Shown in pieces: positions 44,501 through 54,477 of a stretch of DNA of 64,000 bases. The notes under the pieces are model-generated. The model saw nothing but the letters and a program-made list of their open reading frames with translations, was not told the DNA's origin and made no database searches. Made by a program: the position numbers and the translations under genes. Source of the stretch: JAFGDI01 sp963662515 (GTDB lineage: Bacteria; Planctomycetota; Phycisphaerae; Sedimentisphaerales; SM23-30). The stretch lies in the NCBI GenBank assembly GCA_963662515.1, contig OY759675.1:806001-870000 (forward strand), given 5' to 3'. Numbering within the stretch: the first letter of the stretch is position 1; the number at the start of each line of letters is the position of its first letter.

Positions 44501-45342
44501 ACATGAAGCGTGGCGATGAGCTGCAAAGCGGTGTACTTGAAAAAGTTATCGTGTATGTAGCGACAAAACGCCGCCTTAAGGTTGGTGATAAGATGGCCGG
44601 TCGTCACGGTAACAAGGGTGTAATTGCTCGTGTATTACCTGAAGAAGACATGCCATATCTTGAGGATGGTACTCCATGTGACATTCTGCTTAATCCGCTG
44701 GGTGTACCCGGCCGTATGAATGTCGGTCAGATATTGGAGACTCATCTGGGATGGGCAGCCAGACTGCTTGGATTCCAGGCGATCAATCCGGTATTTGATG
44801 GTGCAGAAGAAGCAGAGATCCATGCAGCTATAGAAGAGGCTAACAGTGATGTTCGTCGTCGCAAAGCTGAGGTTGAAGCCGGTCGCATACCTGATGCCAA
44901 AGAGTGTTTCGTTGAAATGCCTTATGGCGGCAAGATGACCCTCTATGATGGTCGTACCGGTGAGCCGTTCGAGCAGAAAGTTGCAGTCGGCTGCATGTAT
45001 ATGCTTAAGCTGCATCACCTGGTTGATGATAAGATCCACGCCCGTGCAACTGGTCCATACAGTCTGATCACACAGCAGCCGCTGGGTGGTAAGGCCCGTA
45101 CCGGTGGTCAGCGTTTTGGTGAGATGGAAGTGTGGGGCCTGGAAGCCTATGGTACCGCCTACATCCTGCAGGAATTGCTGACAGTTAAGAGCGATGATGT
45201 TGAAGGCCGTACCAAGATATATGAATCTATGGTTAAAGGCACAAATACACTTGAGGCAGGTACGCCGGTTTCATTCGATGTATTGTGTAATGAGATCAGA
45301 GGTCTTGGCCTGAATATGTACCTGGAAAAGAAGCGTATATAA
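41569..45342 (+). CDS. rpoB: RNA polymerase subunit beta
   Basis: 1257 residues, full length. Landmarks: the rifampicin-pocket region [61 protein letters not shown], and the C-terminal [26 protein letters not shown]. The wild-type-like pocket shows no obvious resistance change. It heads the polymerase part of the operon. Confidence 0.98.
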   Translation: [1257 protein letters not shown]

Positions 45343-45486
45343 CCAGGGGTAGATCAAGGTTAGTCGTGTAAATAATGATCATTCAGTGAAACTGGATGTT
45401 AATACGGACAAAGCAAGAGCAGATCAGCTGGCAGTAATAAACTGACCAGCTGGTCAGTCCGAATGATAAATAACAAGGAGTTACCT

Positions 45487-48400
45487 ATGGTTGAGTCAAT
45501 TTATGACCGCATAAATGATTATGGTTCTGTGAAGATATCACTGGCCGATCAGCATGATATATTGAGCTGGTCATACGGTGAGGTTCGCAAGCCAGAGACC
45601 ATTAACTATCGAACATATCGTCCTGAGAAAGACGGTTTGTTCTGCGAGCGTATTTTTGGTCCTGAGCGTGACTGGGAATGTGCTTGCGGTAAGTATAAAG
45701 GTACCAAGTTCAAGGGTATCATCTGCGACCGCTGTGGAGTAAAAGTTACTCACAGTCGTTGTCGTCGTAAGCGTATGGGCCATATAAAGCTGGCCGCACC
45801 GATCGTGCATATATGGTTTTTTAAGGCCATGCCTTCTCGCTTAGCTAATCTGTTAGATATGAAAACAGCGGCAATCGAGAAGATAGCCTATTACCAGGAT
45901 TATGTAGTTACCGATCCGGGGCCATCTCAGTTGCAGATGGGGCAGTTGCTCAGCGAGGAAGAGTATCGTCGTGCTCTGGATACCTATGGTGATGTGTTTG
46001 TTGCTGAGATGGGAGCAGATGCGATTCGCAGCCTGGTGAGCAAGCTCGATATGCCGGCGATAACCGCCCAGCTTCGTCAGGACCTGGAAGCTACCAGCAG
46101 TCAGCAGAAAAAGAAAGATATATCTAAGCGACTGAAGATCATAGAGTCATTGCGTAAGAGCGGTAATGATCCTAAGAACATGACTATGGATGTTATTCCG
46201 GTTATTCCGCCGGATTTGCGTCCTCTGGTTATGCTCGAAAGTGGAAATTTTGCTACCAGCGACCTGAATGATCTGTATCGTCGTATAATTAACCGTAATA
46301 ACCGCCTGAAGAAGCTGGTCGATCTCAATGCTCCGGAAGTAATTATCCGCAATGAGAAGCGTATGTTGCAGCAGGCAGTTGATGCCCTGTTCGATAACGG
46401 TCGTTGTCGTCGTCCGGTACTTGGCTCAAGTAACCGTCCGCTCAAGAGTCTGACCGATATGATCAAGGGTAAGCAGGGGCGTTTCCGTGAGAATCTGCTT
46501 GGTAAGCGTGTTGACTATTCAGCTCGTTCAGTAATTGTAGTAGGTCCGGAGCTCAAGCTCTATCAGTGCGGCCTGCCCAAGAAGATAGCACTGGAATTAT
46601 TCCAGCCTTTTATTATTCGCCGGTTGAAAGAGCAGGGATTGGCCGACACTATCAAGTCAGCTAAGAAGATGCTTGAACGCCGTGATGATGCCGTATGGGA
46701 TATTCTTGAAGAGGTTATTCGCGCACATCCGGTTATGCTTAACCGTGCACCTACCCTGCACCGTATGGGTATTCAGGCTTTTGAGCCAAAGCTCATTGAA
46801 GGTAAGGCTATTCAGCTTCATCCGCTGGTATGTCGCGGCTTTAATGCCGACTTCGACGGTGACCAGATGGCGGTGCATCTGCCGCTTTCAGTTGAAGCTC
46901 AGGTAGAAGCTCATACCCTGATGATGTCAACCAATAATATTTTCTCACCATCTAATGGTGCTCCTATTATGTCACCTTCGCAGGACGTGGTGCTTGGTAA
47001 TTACTATATTACCATGATGCGTGATGACGAAAAGGGTGAGGGTATGCTCTTTAGCAGTATTCATGAGGCTATTATGGCTTATGAGCTGAAAAAGGTATCG
47101 ATCCTGGCTAAGGTCAAGGTCCGTCTGCCCAAGCATAAACGGGCCAAGAGCAAGGACGGTAAATATTCTGAATATGGTGCGACTATTGAGACAACAGTAG
47201 GTCGTTGTATATTCAATGATATTCTGCCGGACAAGATGCCGTTCTATAATTCTATCCAGGGAAATAAGGGTCTCAGCACCGTTATTAGTGACTGTTTTGC
47301 GATTTGCGGCAGAGCAGACACCATTGACCTGCTTGATAATATTAAGGAACTTGGATTCAAGCAGGCTACTATCGGAGGTTTGTCTATCTCCATTACTGAT
47401 TTGCGTATCCCTTCACGCAAGCAGGAGATCATTGATAAGACTCAGGATCGGGTTGACACCATTATTATGAATTATAATGAAGGTGCTCTTACTGATGGTG
47501 AGCGTTATAACCAGATCATTGACGCCTGGACTCATGCTCGTGTGGAAGTTACCAGCGAGATGATCAAGGAAATGGAAAATGACTGGCGTATAGATGATAT
47601 GAAGGAAGCCAAGTATGATGAGAAGGGAGCATATCGATATCTTAACCCGGTTTATATGATGACCGAGTCTGGTGCTCGTGGTCGTATAGATCAGATCCAG
47701 CAGCTTGCTGGTATGCGTGCTCTTATGGCCAAGCCATCAGGTGAGATTATCGAAACACCAATTAAGGCTAACTTCCGTGAAGGCCTTAATGTACTTGAGT
47801 ACTTCAGCTCAACTCACGGTGCTCGTAAAGGTCTGGCTGATACAGCTCTTAAGACGGCTGACTCTGGTTATCTTACCAGAAAGCTCGCTGATGTATGTCA
47901 GAATGTTATTGTTAACATTGATGACTGCGGTACACTTAATGGTATCAGAAAAGCAGCTATCTATCAGGGTGAAGAGATCAGTATTCCACTGCGTGAAATG
48001 ATAATCGGTCGTGTAGCTCGCGAAACAGTTCGTAATCCGATCACTGATGAAATGGTGGTTAAAGAGAACGAAGTTATTACTGCTGAGGCTGCCCGTAAGA
48101 TAGAAGAGCTCGGTTTGGAATCGATCAGTGTTCGCAGTCCGATGACTTGCGAAAGCCCACTGGGTATCTGTGCCAAGTGCTATGGTATCGATTTGAGCAG
48201 CGGCAAGCTGGTAGAAAAAGGTCTGGCCGCTGGTATAATCGCGGCCCAGTCGATCGGTGAGCCCGGAACACAGCTTACGATGCGTACCTTCCATACTGGT
48301 GGTATTGCTGAGCGTAATGTGGTTGAAAATGATGTTAAGTCAACTTATGAAGGTATCGTTAAGTTTGATGAGGAAATGCATGCGGTAGTAAATCCAGATG

Positions 48401-49821
48401 GTTCTGGTAACCTCATCTCTCTCAAGCGTAATGGTAACATTCTTATTGAAGATGAAAAAGGCCGTGAACTTGACCGTTTCAAGGTGCATTACGGTGCTCA
48501 TATTACGGTTAAAGAAGGCCAGAAGATCAAACGCAGTACCAGTCTGTTTAATTGGGATCCGCACAGTGTGCCAATTCTTTCAGAAGCAACTGGTATAGTT
48601 CGTTATCAGGATATCGAAGAAGGCGAAACTATTCGTACTGATATCGAACGTGGTGTTGCCCGTGCTATCGTTATCGAGCATAAGGGTGAAAAGCATCCTC
48701 GTATTATGGTAGAAGATAGTGAAGGCAGAATTCTTGACTTCCACTATCTGCCTGCTAAGGCCCGTATTCAGGTTGCTGAAGGTCAGGAAGTGCAGCCAGG
48801 TGTTATTTTGGCTCTGCAACCGCGAGCTATTACCGGTACACAGGATATTACTGGTGGTCTGCCACGAGTTACTGAAGTATTTGAGGCTCGTAAACCAAAA
48901 GAACCGGCAGCTATGGCAAGTATTTCTGGTCAGGTTGAGCTTCGCAGTGATAAACGCCGTGGTAAGATGACTATTATAGTTCGTTCTGAATCTGGCATGG
49001 AAGTTGAACACCATGTACCACATGATAAGCACTTACTGGTTCACTCTGGTGACTATGTTGAGGCTGGTGAGCCATTGACTGATGGTCCGCTGGTTCCACA
49101 TGACATCCTGCGTATTAAGGGTGAAGAAGATCTTCAGATATATCTGCTTAATGAAATTCAGGGTGTATATCGCGCCCAGAAACAGGCTATTAACGATAAA
49201 CATGTTGAGATCGTTGTTAGTCAGATGCTTCGTAAAGTCAAGGTTGAAAGTCCGGGCGATACCGAGTTGCTGCCCGGCGATGTACTGGATAGGTTCCATT
49301 TCCGCAGGGCTAATGAAGAGCTTCAGGGCAGCCTGAAGATCTCTGATGCCGGTGATGCAAAAGACCTTGTCGTTGGTCAGGTTATCTCTAAGGAGGAACT
49401 GGAAAAGATCAACGAACCAATACTTGCTATCGGTGGTGACCCTGCTGTTGGCAAGAAGTGCCGCCCGGCAACAGCTTCAACTCTGCTGCTTGGTATTACT
49501 AAGGCTTCGCTGAGTTCAGAGAGCTTTGTTTCTGCGGCCAGTTTCCAGGAAACCACCCGCGTACTTACCGAGGCGAGTATTTCTGGTAAGGTTGACCAGT
49601 TGATCGGCCTGAAGGAAAATGTGATCCTTGGACATCTTATCCCGGCAGGTACGGCATACAAGCCTTATCTGGGTATCAAGATCAAGCATAATGCTCCGGT
49701 TCTGCCTGAGTTTAAGAATCTTGACCGTCCGGAGATGGAAGATGATGAACATCTGGAAAGACTCTCAGAGGAAGAAACTGCCGAAAGGGCAATGAAGGCT
49801 GCTCTGGGATTGGACCAGTAA
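45487..49821 (+). CDS. rpoC: RNA polymerase subunit beta prime
   Basis: About 1444 residues from the ATG at 45487, chosen because AAGGAG stands 7 bp upstream (an earlier in-frame ATG at 45463 would include that site). Zinc finger 1 CACGKYKGTKFKGIICDRCGVKVT, the catalytic NADFDGDQMAVHLPLS, and the second zinc site with CESPLGICAKCYG are visible, as is the bridge-helix/trigger-loop region GTQLTMRTFHTGG. It ends the rpoBC unit. Confidence 0.98.
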   Translation: MVESIYDRINDYGSVKISLADQHDILSWSYGEVRKPETINYRTYRPEKDGLFCERIFGPERDWECACGKYKGTKFKGIICDRCGVKVTHSRCRRKRMGHIKLAAPIVHIWFFKAMPSRLANLLDMKTAAIEKIAYYQDYVVTDPGPSQLQMGQLLSEEEYRRALDTYGDVFVAEMGADAIRSLVSKLDMPAITAQLRQDLEATSSQQKKKDISKRLKIIESLRKSGNDPKNMTMDVIPVIPPDLRPLVMLESGNFATSDLNDLYRRIINRNNRLKKLVDLNAPEVIIRNEKRMLQQAVDALFDNGRCRRPVLGSSNRPLKSLTDMIKGKQGRFRENLLGKRVDYSARSVIVVGPELKLYQCGLPKKIALELFQPFIIRRLKEQGLADTIKSAKKMLERRDDAVWDILEEVIRAHPVMLNRAPTLHRMGIQAFEPKLIEGKAIQLHPLVCRGFNADFDGDQMAVHLPLSVEAQVEAHTLMMSTNNIFSPSNGAPIMSPSQDVVLGNYYITMMRDDEKGEGMLFSSIHEAIMAYELKKVSILAKVKVRLPKHKRAKSKDGKYSEYGATIETTVGRCIFNDILPDKMPFYNSIQGNKGLSTVISDCFAICGRADTIDLLDNIKELGFKQATIGGLSISITDLRIPSRKQEIIDKTQDRVDTIIMNYNEGALTDGERYNQIIDAWTHARVEVTSEMIKEMENDWRIDDMKEAKYDEKGAYRYLNPVYMMTESGARGRIDQIQQLAGMRALMAKPSGEIIETPIKANFREGLNVLEYFSSTHGARKGLADTALKTADSGYLTRKLADVCQNVIVNIDDCGTLNGIRKAAIYQGEEISIPLREMIIGRVARETVRNPITDEMVVKENEVITAEAARKIEELGLESISVRSPMTCESPLGICAKCYGIDLSSGKLVEKGLAAGIIAAQSIGEPGTQLTMRTFHTGGIAERNVVENDVKSTYEGIVKFDEEMHAVVNPDGSGNLISLKRNGNILIEDEKGRELDRFKVHYGAHITVKEGQKIKRSTSLFNWDPHSVPILSEATGIVRYQDIEEGETIRTDIERGVARAIVIEHKGEKHPRIMVEDSEGRILDFHYLPAKARIQVAEGQEVQPGVILALQPRAITGTQDITGGLPRVTEVFEARKPKEPAAMASISGQVELRSDKRRGKMTIIVRSESGMEVEHHVPHDKHLLVHSGDYVEAGEPLTDGPLVPHDILRIKGEEDLQIYLLNEIQGVYRAQKQAINDKHVEIVVSQMLRKVKVESPGDTELLPGDVLDRFHFRRANEELQGSLKISDAGDAKDLVVGQVISKEELEKINEPILAIGGDPAVGKKCRPATASTLLLGITKASLSSESFVSAASFQETTRVLTEASISGKVDQLIGLKENVILGHLIPAGTAYKPYLGIKIKHNAPVLPEFKNLDRPEMEDDEHLERLSEEETAERAMKAALGLDQ

Positions 49822-49830
49822 TCGAATATT

Positions 49831-49888
49831 AGTTGTTCTTCAGTTGACTCCGGGTTCATTATATCTGGAGTCAACTGAAAAAAACAAC
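49831..49888. terminator. long hairpin after rpoC
   Basis: A 13-bp perfect stem (TTCAGTTGACTCC / GGAGTCAACTGAA, 49839-49879) is extended by AGTTGTT / AACAACT outside it. There is no T-run on the + strand; it probably protects or ends the rpoBC transcript. Confidence 0.6.
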
Positions 49889-49971
49889 TGTCTAATCTCT
49901 TTTCAGATAATGAGTTAGATTTTTAGTTAATTTAGTGTGTGTTTTTTGACAGATAAAGACAAATTTAGATA

Positions 49972-50000
49972 TTGACAACAAGCACTTTATCTTATACAAT
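49972..50000 (+). promoter_or_regulatory. promoter of the rpsL-rpsG-fusA operon
   Basis: TTGACA (49972-49977), 17 bp, TACAAT (49995-50000), ~90 bp before rpsL. A second TTGACA occurs at 49947 without a good partner. Confidence 0.8.
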
Positions 50001-50088
50001 TTGTGACTCACTATAACAGGTGAAAAAGCTATTTATTGTATAGCATATAAGTACTTGAAATATAGTAATTTAAGACTTGGAGAGTTTA

Positions 50089-50460
50089 ATGCCGACCATT
50101 AATCAGTTAATCAGAAAAGGTCGTAAGACTGCAAAAGCTAAGACGAAATCACCTGACCTGGATCGTTGTCCGTCAAGACGCGGTGTATGTCTTCAGGTTA
50201 AAACTCAGACACCTAAGAAGCCAAACTCGGCTTTGCGTAAGGTTGCCAGAGTGCGTTTAAGTAATGGCAAAGAAGTTACCGCCTATATTCCGGGTGAAGA
50301 TCATAACCTTCAGGAACACAGTATTGTTCTGGTTCGTGGCGGCAGAGTTCGTGACCTTCCCGGTGTACGCTATCATATAATCCGTGGTACTCTTGATACT
50401 CTGGGCGTTGATGGCCGTAAGCAGAGTCGTAGTCGTTACGGTGCCAAGACTCCTAAGTAA
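50089..50460 (+). CDS. rpsL: 30S ribosomal protein S12
   Basis: 123 residues from the ATG at 50089, which follows TTGGAGAG; an in-frame ATG four codons earlier would swallow that site. TINQLIRKGR, CLQVKTQTPKKPNSALRKVARVRL and the C-terminal YGAKTPK are standard. The Lys positions linked to streptomycin (in PKKPNSA and the PGVRYH loop region) look wild-type. Confidence 0.97.
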   Translation: MPTINQLIRKGRKTAKAKTKSPDLDRCPSRRGVCLQVKTQTPKKPNSALRKVARVRLSNGKEVTAYIPGEDHNLQEHSIVLVRGGRVRDLPGVRYHIIRGTLDTLGVDGRKQSRSRYGAKTPK

Positions 50461-50506
50461 TTTTATTAATTAAATCCAAAGAAGATATACGAGGTTATAA
50501 GCTAAA

Positions 50507-50980
50507 ATGCCAAGTAAGTTTACTGCATCAGCTAAGCAGTTGAGACCGGATCAGAAATTCAATAGCATCCTGGTGTCAAAGTTCATCAATTATCTCATGC
50601 TCGACGGCAAAAAGACCGTAGCCCAGTCAGTGGTTTATGATGCCATGGAGATAATTGGCCAGCGTGTTAAAGAAGTCAGTCAGCTCGAGGCCTTTGAAGT
50701 GGCTATAAATAATATTAAGCCGCAGATCGAAGTTCGTTCCAAGCGAGTTGGTGGTTCAACCTATCAGGTACCTATGCCTGTACCAGCCAAGCGTCAGCAG
50801 TCTCTGGCATTCCGCTGGGTTCTGGCCGCTGTTCGTAATAAAAAGGGTAAGCCAATGGCTCAGCGTCTTGCTGATGAGCTTACCTCTGCCTACCGTAAGG
50901 AAGGTACTGCTATGACTACCCGCGAAAATGTACATCGTATGGCTGAAGCTAATAAGGCTTTTGCTCATTTCGCCTGGTAA
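50507..50980 (+). CDS. rpsG: 30S ribosomal protein S7
   Basis: 157 residues. KFINYLMLDGKKTVAQSVVYDAM, VRSKRVGGSTYQVPMPV and the C-terminal ENVHRMAEANKAFAHFAW identify S7, which nucleates assembly of the 30S head. It is 46 bp after rpsL. Confidence 0.97.
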   Translation: MPSKFTASAKQLRPDQKFNSILVSKFINYLMLDGKKTVAQSVVYDAMEIIGQRVKEVSQLEAFEVAINNIKPQIEVRSKRVGGSTYQVPMPVPAKRQQSLAFRWVLAAVRNKKGKPMAQRLADELTSAYRKEGTAMTTRENVHRMAEANKAFAHFAW

Positions 50981-51133
50981 TCATTTATTCTGGTTTTTCA
51001 CTGCCACAGTTGTACTTGTTAGTTCAGGTATAGTGTGGCATTTTTTTTAGATATATTTTCAGTATTATATTTTAATAGTTCAGTCTGGTAATTTTATATC
51101 AGATCAGCCAGGCAGAGAGGACAAATAGCCGTC

Positions 51134-53215
51134 ATGGATTTATCAACAATTAGAAATATTGGTATTATGGCTCATATAGATGCTGGTAAGACTACTGTTT
51201 CAGAGCGAATCCTCTATTTTACCGGTAAGACATATAAGATCGGTGAAGTTCATGAAGGGACGGCGGTTATGGACTACCTGCAGGAGGAGCAGGAGCGAGG
51301 GATAACGATCACATCTGCTGCTACTACCTGTCCCTGGAAGGGCTCTACCATAAATCTTATTGATACTCCGGGCCATGTAGATTTTACTATTGAAGTTGAG
51401 CGATCATTGCGCGTTCTTGATGGTGCAGTAGCTGTTTTTGATGCCTCTGAGGGTGTGCAGGCACAATCTGAAACCGTCTGGCGTCAGGCTGAAAAGTATG
51501 CTGTTCCTCGTATCTGTTTTATTAATAAAATGGACAAGCTTGGGGCCGACTTTGAAATGGCTGTTGAAAGTATTCGTCAGCGTTTGCATGTTAAGCCGGT
51601 TATAACACAGATTCCTATTGGTAATCAGGATGCCTTTAAGGGCTTTGTTGACCTGTTGGAAATGAAGGGTTATGTATTTGAATCAGATAAAGTTGGCGCA
51701 AAATATACTGTTGTTGATATACCATCTGATCTGGTTGACGATGCCGAGTTGTTTCGGGCTGAAATGATAGAAGCAGCAGCTGATTTTGATGAAGCTCTGA
51801 TGGAAAAGTTTCTTTCTGAAGAACAGTTGAGTCGTGAAGATATTGTTGCCGGTCTCAGAGCTGGTACTATAGCTCGTGAGATATTCCCTGTATTATGTGG
51901 TTCTGCCTTGCAAAGTATTGGAACCAGAAAGTTACTTGATGCCGTTGTTGATTTTCTGCCATCACCTTTGGATTGTCCGGCGGTTAATGCTTACAAGATG
52001 GATGGTACAGAAAAAACAGACAAGGTGGTTAAGCTGCCCTGCGATCCGGATGGTCCTTTTGTGGCTCTTGCTTTTAAGATATCTTCTGACAGCCACGGTG
52101 ATCTTACATTCCTTAAAATTTATTCCGGTACATTAACACCCGGCGAACGAGTATTGAATGTTAACCGAAATAAAAAGGAAAATATTACCAAACTATTCCA
52201 CATGCATGCTAATTCCAGACAGGCAGTAGATAAGACCTTTGCTGGTGATATTGTAGCAGTAGTTGGGTTGAAAGATACTTATACAGGTGATACTATCTGT
52301 CTGTCCCGAAATCCTATGGCACTCGATTCAATAGAGATCCCAGTTGCGGTTATAAGTCAGTCGATCGAGCCGCGTACTGCTGGAGAAAGAGTTAAGCTTG
52401 CTCAGGCATTAGAAATCCTTAAACGAGAGGATCCTTCTTTCCATGCTGTTTATAATGAAGATACTGGTCAGACATTAATTAGCGGTATGGGTGAGCTGCA
52501 TCTTGAGATCATAGAGCATAAACTCACTCGCGATCTCAAGGTTGATGTTTTGATAGGAAAGCCAAGGGTTGCATATAAAGAGACAGTCACCAAAAGATCC
52601 AGGGGTGAAGGAAAGTTCGTTCATCAGACCGGGGGCAGGGGGCAGTACGGCCATGTGGTTATAACCCTTGAGCCTTATGATACCGACGATCAGGACAAGA
52701 CTATCATAATTGAAGATAATACTACTGGCGGAGTAATTCCTAAAGAGTTTATGCCTGCCGTTAAAGAAGGTTTGAAAGATGCCACACTTAACGGCAATCT
52801 GGCTGGCTACCCCTGTTCTAATATGAAAATATGTATTATTGATGGTTCATTCCATCAGGTTGATTCCAGCGATATCGCATTTCAGCAGGCTGCCTCTATG
52901 GCATTTCGCGATGCAATGGCCAATGCCGCCCCTGTATTGATGGAACCGATAATGAAGTTGGAGGTCTCTACTCCTGAAGCTTATTATGGTGCTATACAGG
53001 GTGACCTGACTCGCAAACGGGCAGAAATATACGAGACTGAACAGCGTGGTAACGCCAGGGTTATCCATGCCAAGGTGCCGCTGGCAGAAATGTTTGGCTA
53101 TGCCTCTGAGTTACGGGGAGCAACCCAGGGCAGGGCTGGCTATTCAATGGAACCTGACTCTTATGCCAGGGTTCCGGAACAGATATCCGCTAAAATAGTT
53201 GAGTCAGCCTATTAG
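51134..53215 (+). CDS. fusA: elongation factor G
   Basis: 693 residues; the translocase GTPase. Motifs: AHIDAGKTTVSERILYFTG, DTPGHVDFTIEVERSLRVLDGAV, NKMDKLGADF, and the EF-G domain IV region with GGRGQYGHVVITLEP, then AEMFGYASELRGATQGRAGYSMEPDSY. It completes the str operon after rpsG; tuf lies upstream at 36031 instead. Confidence 0.98.
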   Translation: MDLSTIRNIGIMAHIDAGKTTVSERILYFTGKTYKIGEVHEGTAVMDYLQEEQERGITITSAATTCPWKGSTINLIDTPGHVDFTIEVERSLRVLDGAVAVFDASEGVQAQSETVWRQAEKYAVPRICFINKMDKLGADFEMAVESIRQRLHVKPVITQIPIGNQDAFKGFVDLLEMKGYVFESDKVGAKYTVVDIPSDLVDDAELFRAEMIEAAADFDEALMEKFLSEEQLSREDIVAGLRAGTIAREIFPVLCGSALQSIGTRKLLDAVVDFLPSPLDCPAVNAYKMDGTEKTDKVVKLPCDPDGPFVALAFKISSDSHGDLTFLKIYSGTLTPGERVLNVNRNKKENITKLFHMHANSRQAVDKTFAGDIVAVVGLKDTYTGDTICLSRNPMALDSIEIPVAVISQSIEPRTAGERVKLAQALEILKREDPSFHAVYNEDTGQTLISGMGELHLEIIEHKLTRDLKVDVLIGKPRVAYKETVTKRSRGEGKFVHQTGGRGQYGHVVITLEPYDTDDQDKTIIIEDNTTGGVIPKEFMPAVKEGLKDATLNGNLAGYPCSNMKICIIDGSFHQVDSSDIAFQQAASMAFRDAMANAAPVLMEPIMKLEVSTPEAYYGAIQGDLTRKRAEIYETEQRGNARVIHAKVPLAEMFGYASELRGATQGRAGYSMEPDSYARVPEQISAKIVESAY

Positions 53216-53358
53216 AGTAACTAAATCCATTTTTATTGAATAATTGGCCAGGATAACTACTTTGTGTTACTGTTACATTATGTTGCCTGGCTGGGATGGA
53301 TTTATTAGCTTATATTTTCCTTTTTCCAGTGAATTTATTCGGGTATTATGACAAGACT

Positions 53359-54435
53359 ATGGAAACCGCCAGATTACAATATAACCTGCCTGAAGAGCTT
53401 ATAGCTCAGGAAGCATTGTCTGACCGCAGTAAATCTCGTCTTATGGTTCTGGACCGCAAGACAGGGGCAATATCTCATCGTTTATTTAGTGATATTACTA
53501 CCTATTTACGCAAGGGTGACTGTCTGGTCATAAATGAGACAAAGGTAGTACCGGCCAGGTTTTATCTGCGAAGAAGTACTGGCGGTCAACTGGAAGGGCT
53601 ATTCCTGCGATTGACAGAAGATAGTCATTGGGAGGTCATGCTAAAGAATGCCGGCCGGGTTAAACTTGGCGAAGAATTAAGAATGGTGCTACCAGATGAG
53701 CCGGCAAATGATTCCTCGCCAGTTTTTACTGCTGTTTCCCGAACAGGTCAAGGCTACTGGCTGATAAAGCCAGCTATTGCAGGTGCCGATTTTTGTGAGA
53801 TATTAGAGCAATTTGGCTCTACACCATTACCGCCTTATATAAAGCGAGATAAGCATAATCCCAGTGAGTTATCTGATCGCAGTCGTTATCAGACTGTGTA
53901 CGCTAATGCCGGAGCTCCGGGATCGGTTGCAGCTCCGACGGCTGGTTTGCACTTTGATGATGAATTACTGGCAGAGTGTGTTTCTCTGGGAATAAAAATA
54001 GCGAGGGTTACATTACATGTTGGTCCGGGAACATTTAAGCCTGTAGATACAGAAAATCTTAAAGATCATGTTATGCATAGTGAGTGGTATCAGATAGATA
54101 CGGTTAATGCCGGGGTTATAAATGATACTGTCGCCAGTGGCGGCCGAATTATAGCAGTTGGCACCACATCTGTTCGTACGCTGGAGACATTGGCTTGTGG
54201 GGGAGGCAAGGTTAGCTCTGGTTCGGGCTGGACAGATATATTTATCATGCCCGGCTATGAATTCAAGGTTGTTTCTGGTATAATAACGAACTTCCACTTG
54301 CCCGGGTCAACATTATTGGCTTTGGTCAGTGCTTTTTATGGACTTGAGCGTACAATGTCAGCCTATAATCTGGCAGTAGCTGAAAAATACCGCTTTTACA
54401 GCTATGGCGACGCTATGTTCATTAGCGACATTTAA
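53359..54435 (+). CDS. queA: S-adenosylmethionine:tRNA ribosyltransferase-isomerase
   Basis: Adds the epoxycyclopentane precursor in queuosine synthesis at tRNA position 34. 358 residues from the ATG at 53359, where homology begins (YNLPEELIAQEAL). Other landmarks are TKVVPARF, the LPPYIKR block, GSVAAPTAGLHFD and IITNFHLPGSTLLALVSAFYG. An upstream in-frame ATG at 53296 adds a hydrophobic stretch atypical of QueA. Confidence 0.94.
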   Translation: METARLQYNLPEELIAQEALSDRSKSRLMVLDRKTGAISHRLFSDITTYLRKGDCLVINETKVVPARFYLRRSTGGQLEGLFLRLTEDSHWEVMLKNAGRVKLGEELRMVLPDEPANDSSPVFTAVSRTGQGYWLIKPAIAGADFCEILEQFGSTPLPPYIKRDKHNPSELSDRSRYQTVYANAGAPGSVAAPTAGLHFDDELLAECVSLGIKIARVTLHVGPGTFKPVDTENLKDHVMHSEWYQIDTVNAGVINDTVASGGRIIAVGTTSVRTLETLACGGGKVSSGSGWTDIFIMPGYEFKVVSGIITNFHLPGSTLLALVSAFYGLERTMSAYNLAVAEKYRFYSYGDAMFISDI

Positions 54436-54477
54436 GATAAACCTGCTTTAACGCCAGGCAGGTAAAGAGGTAATGAA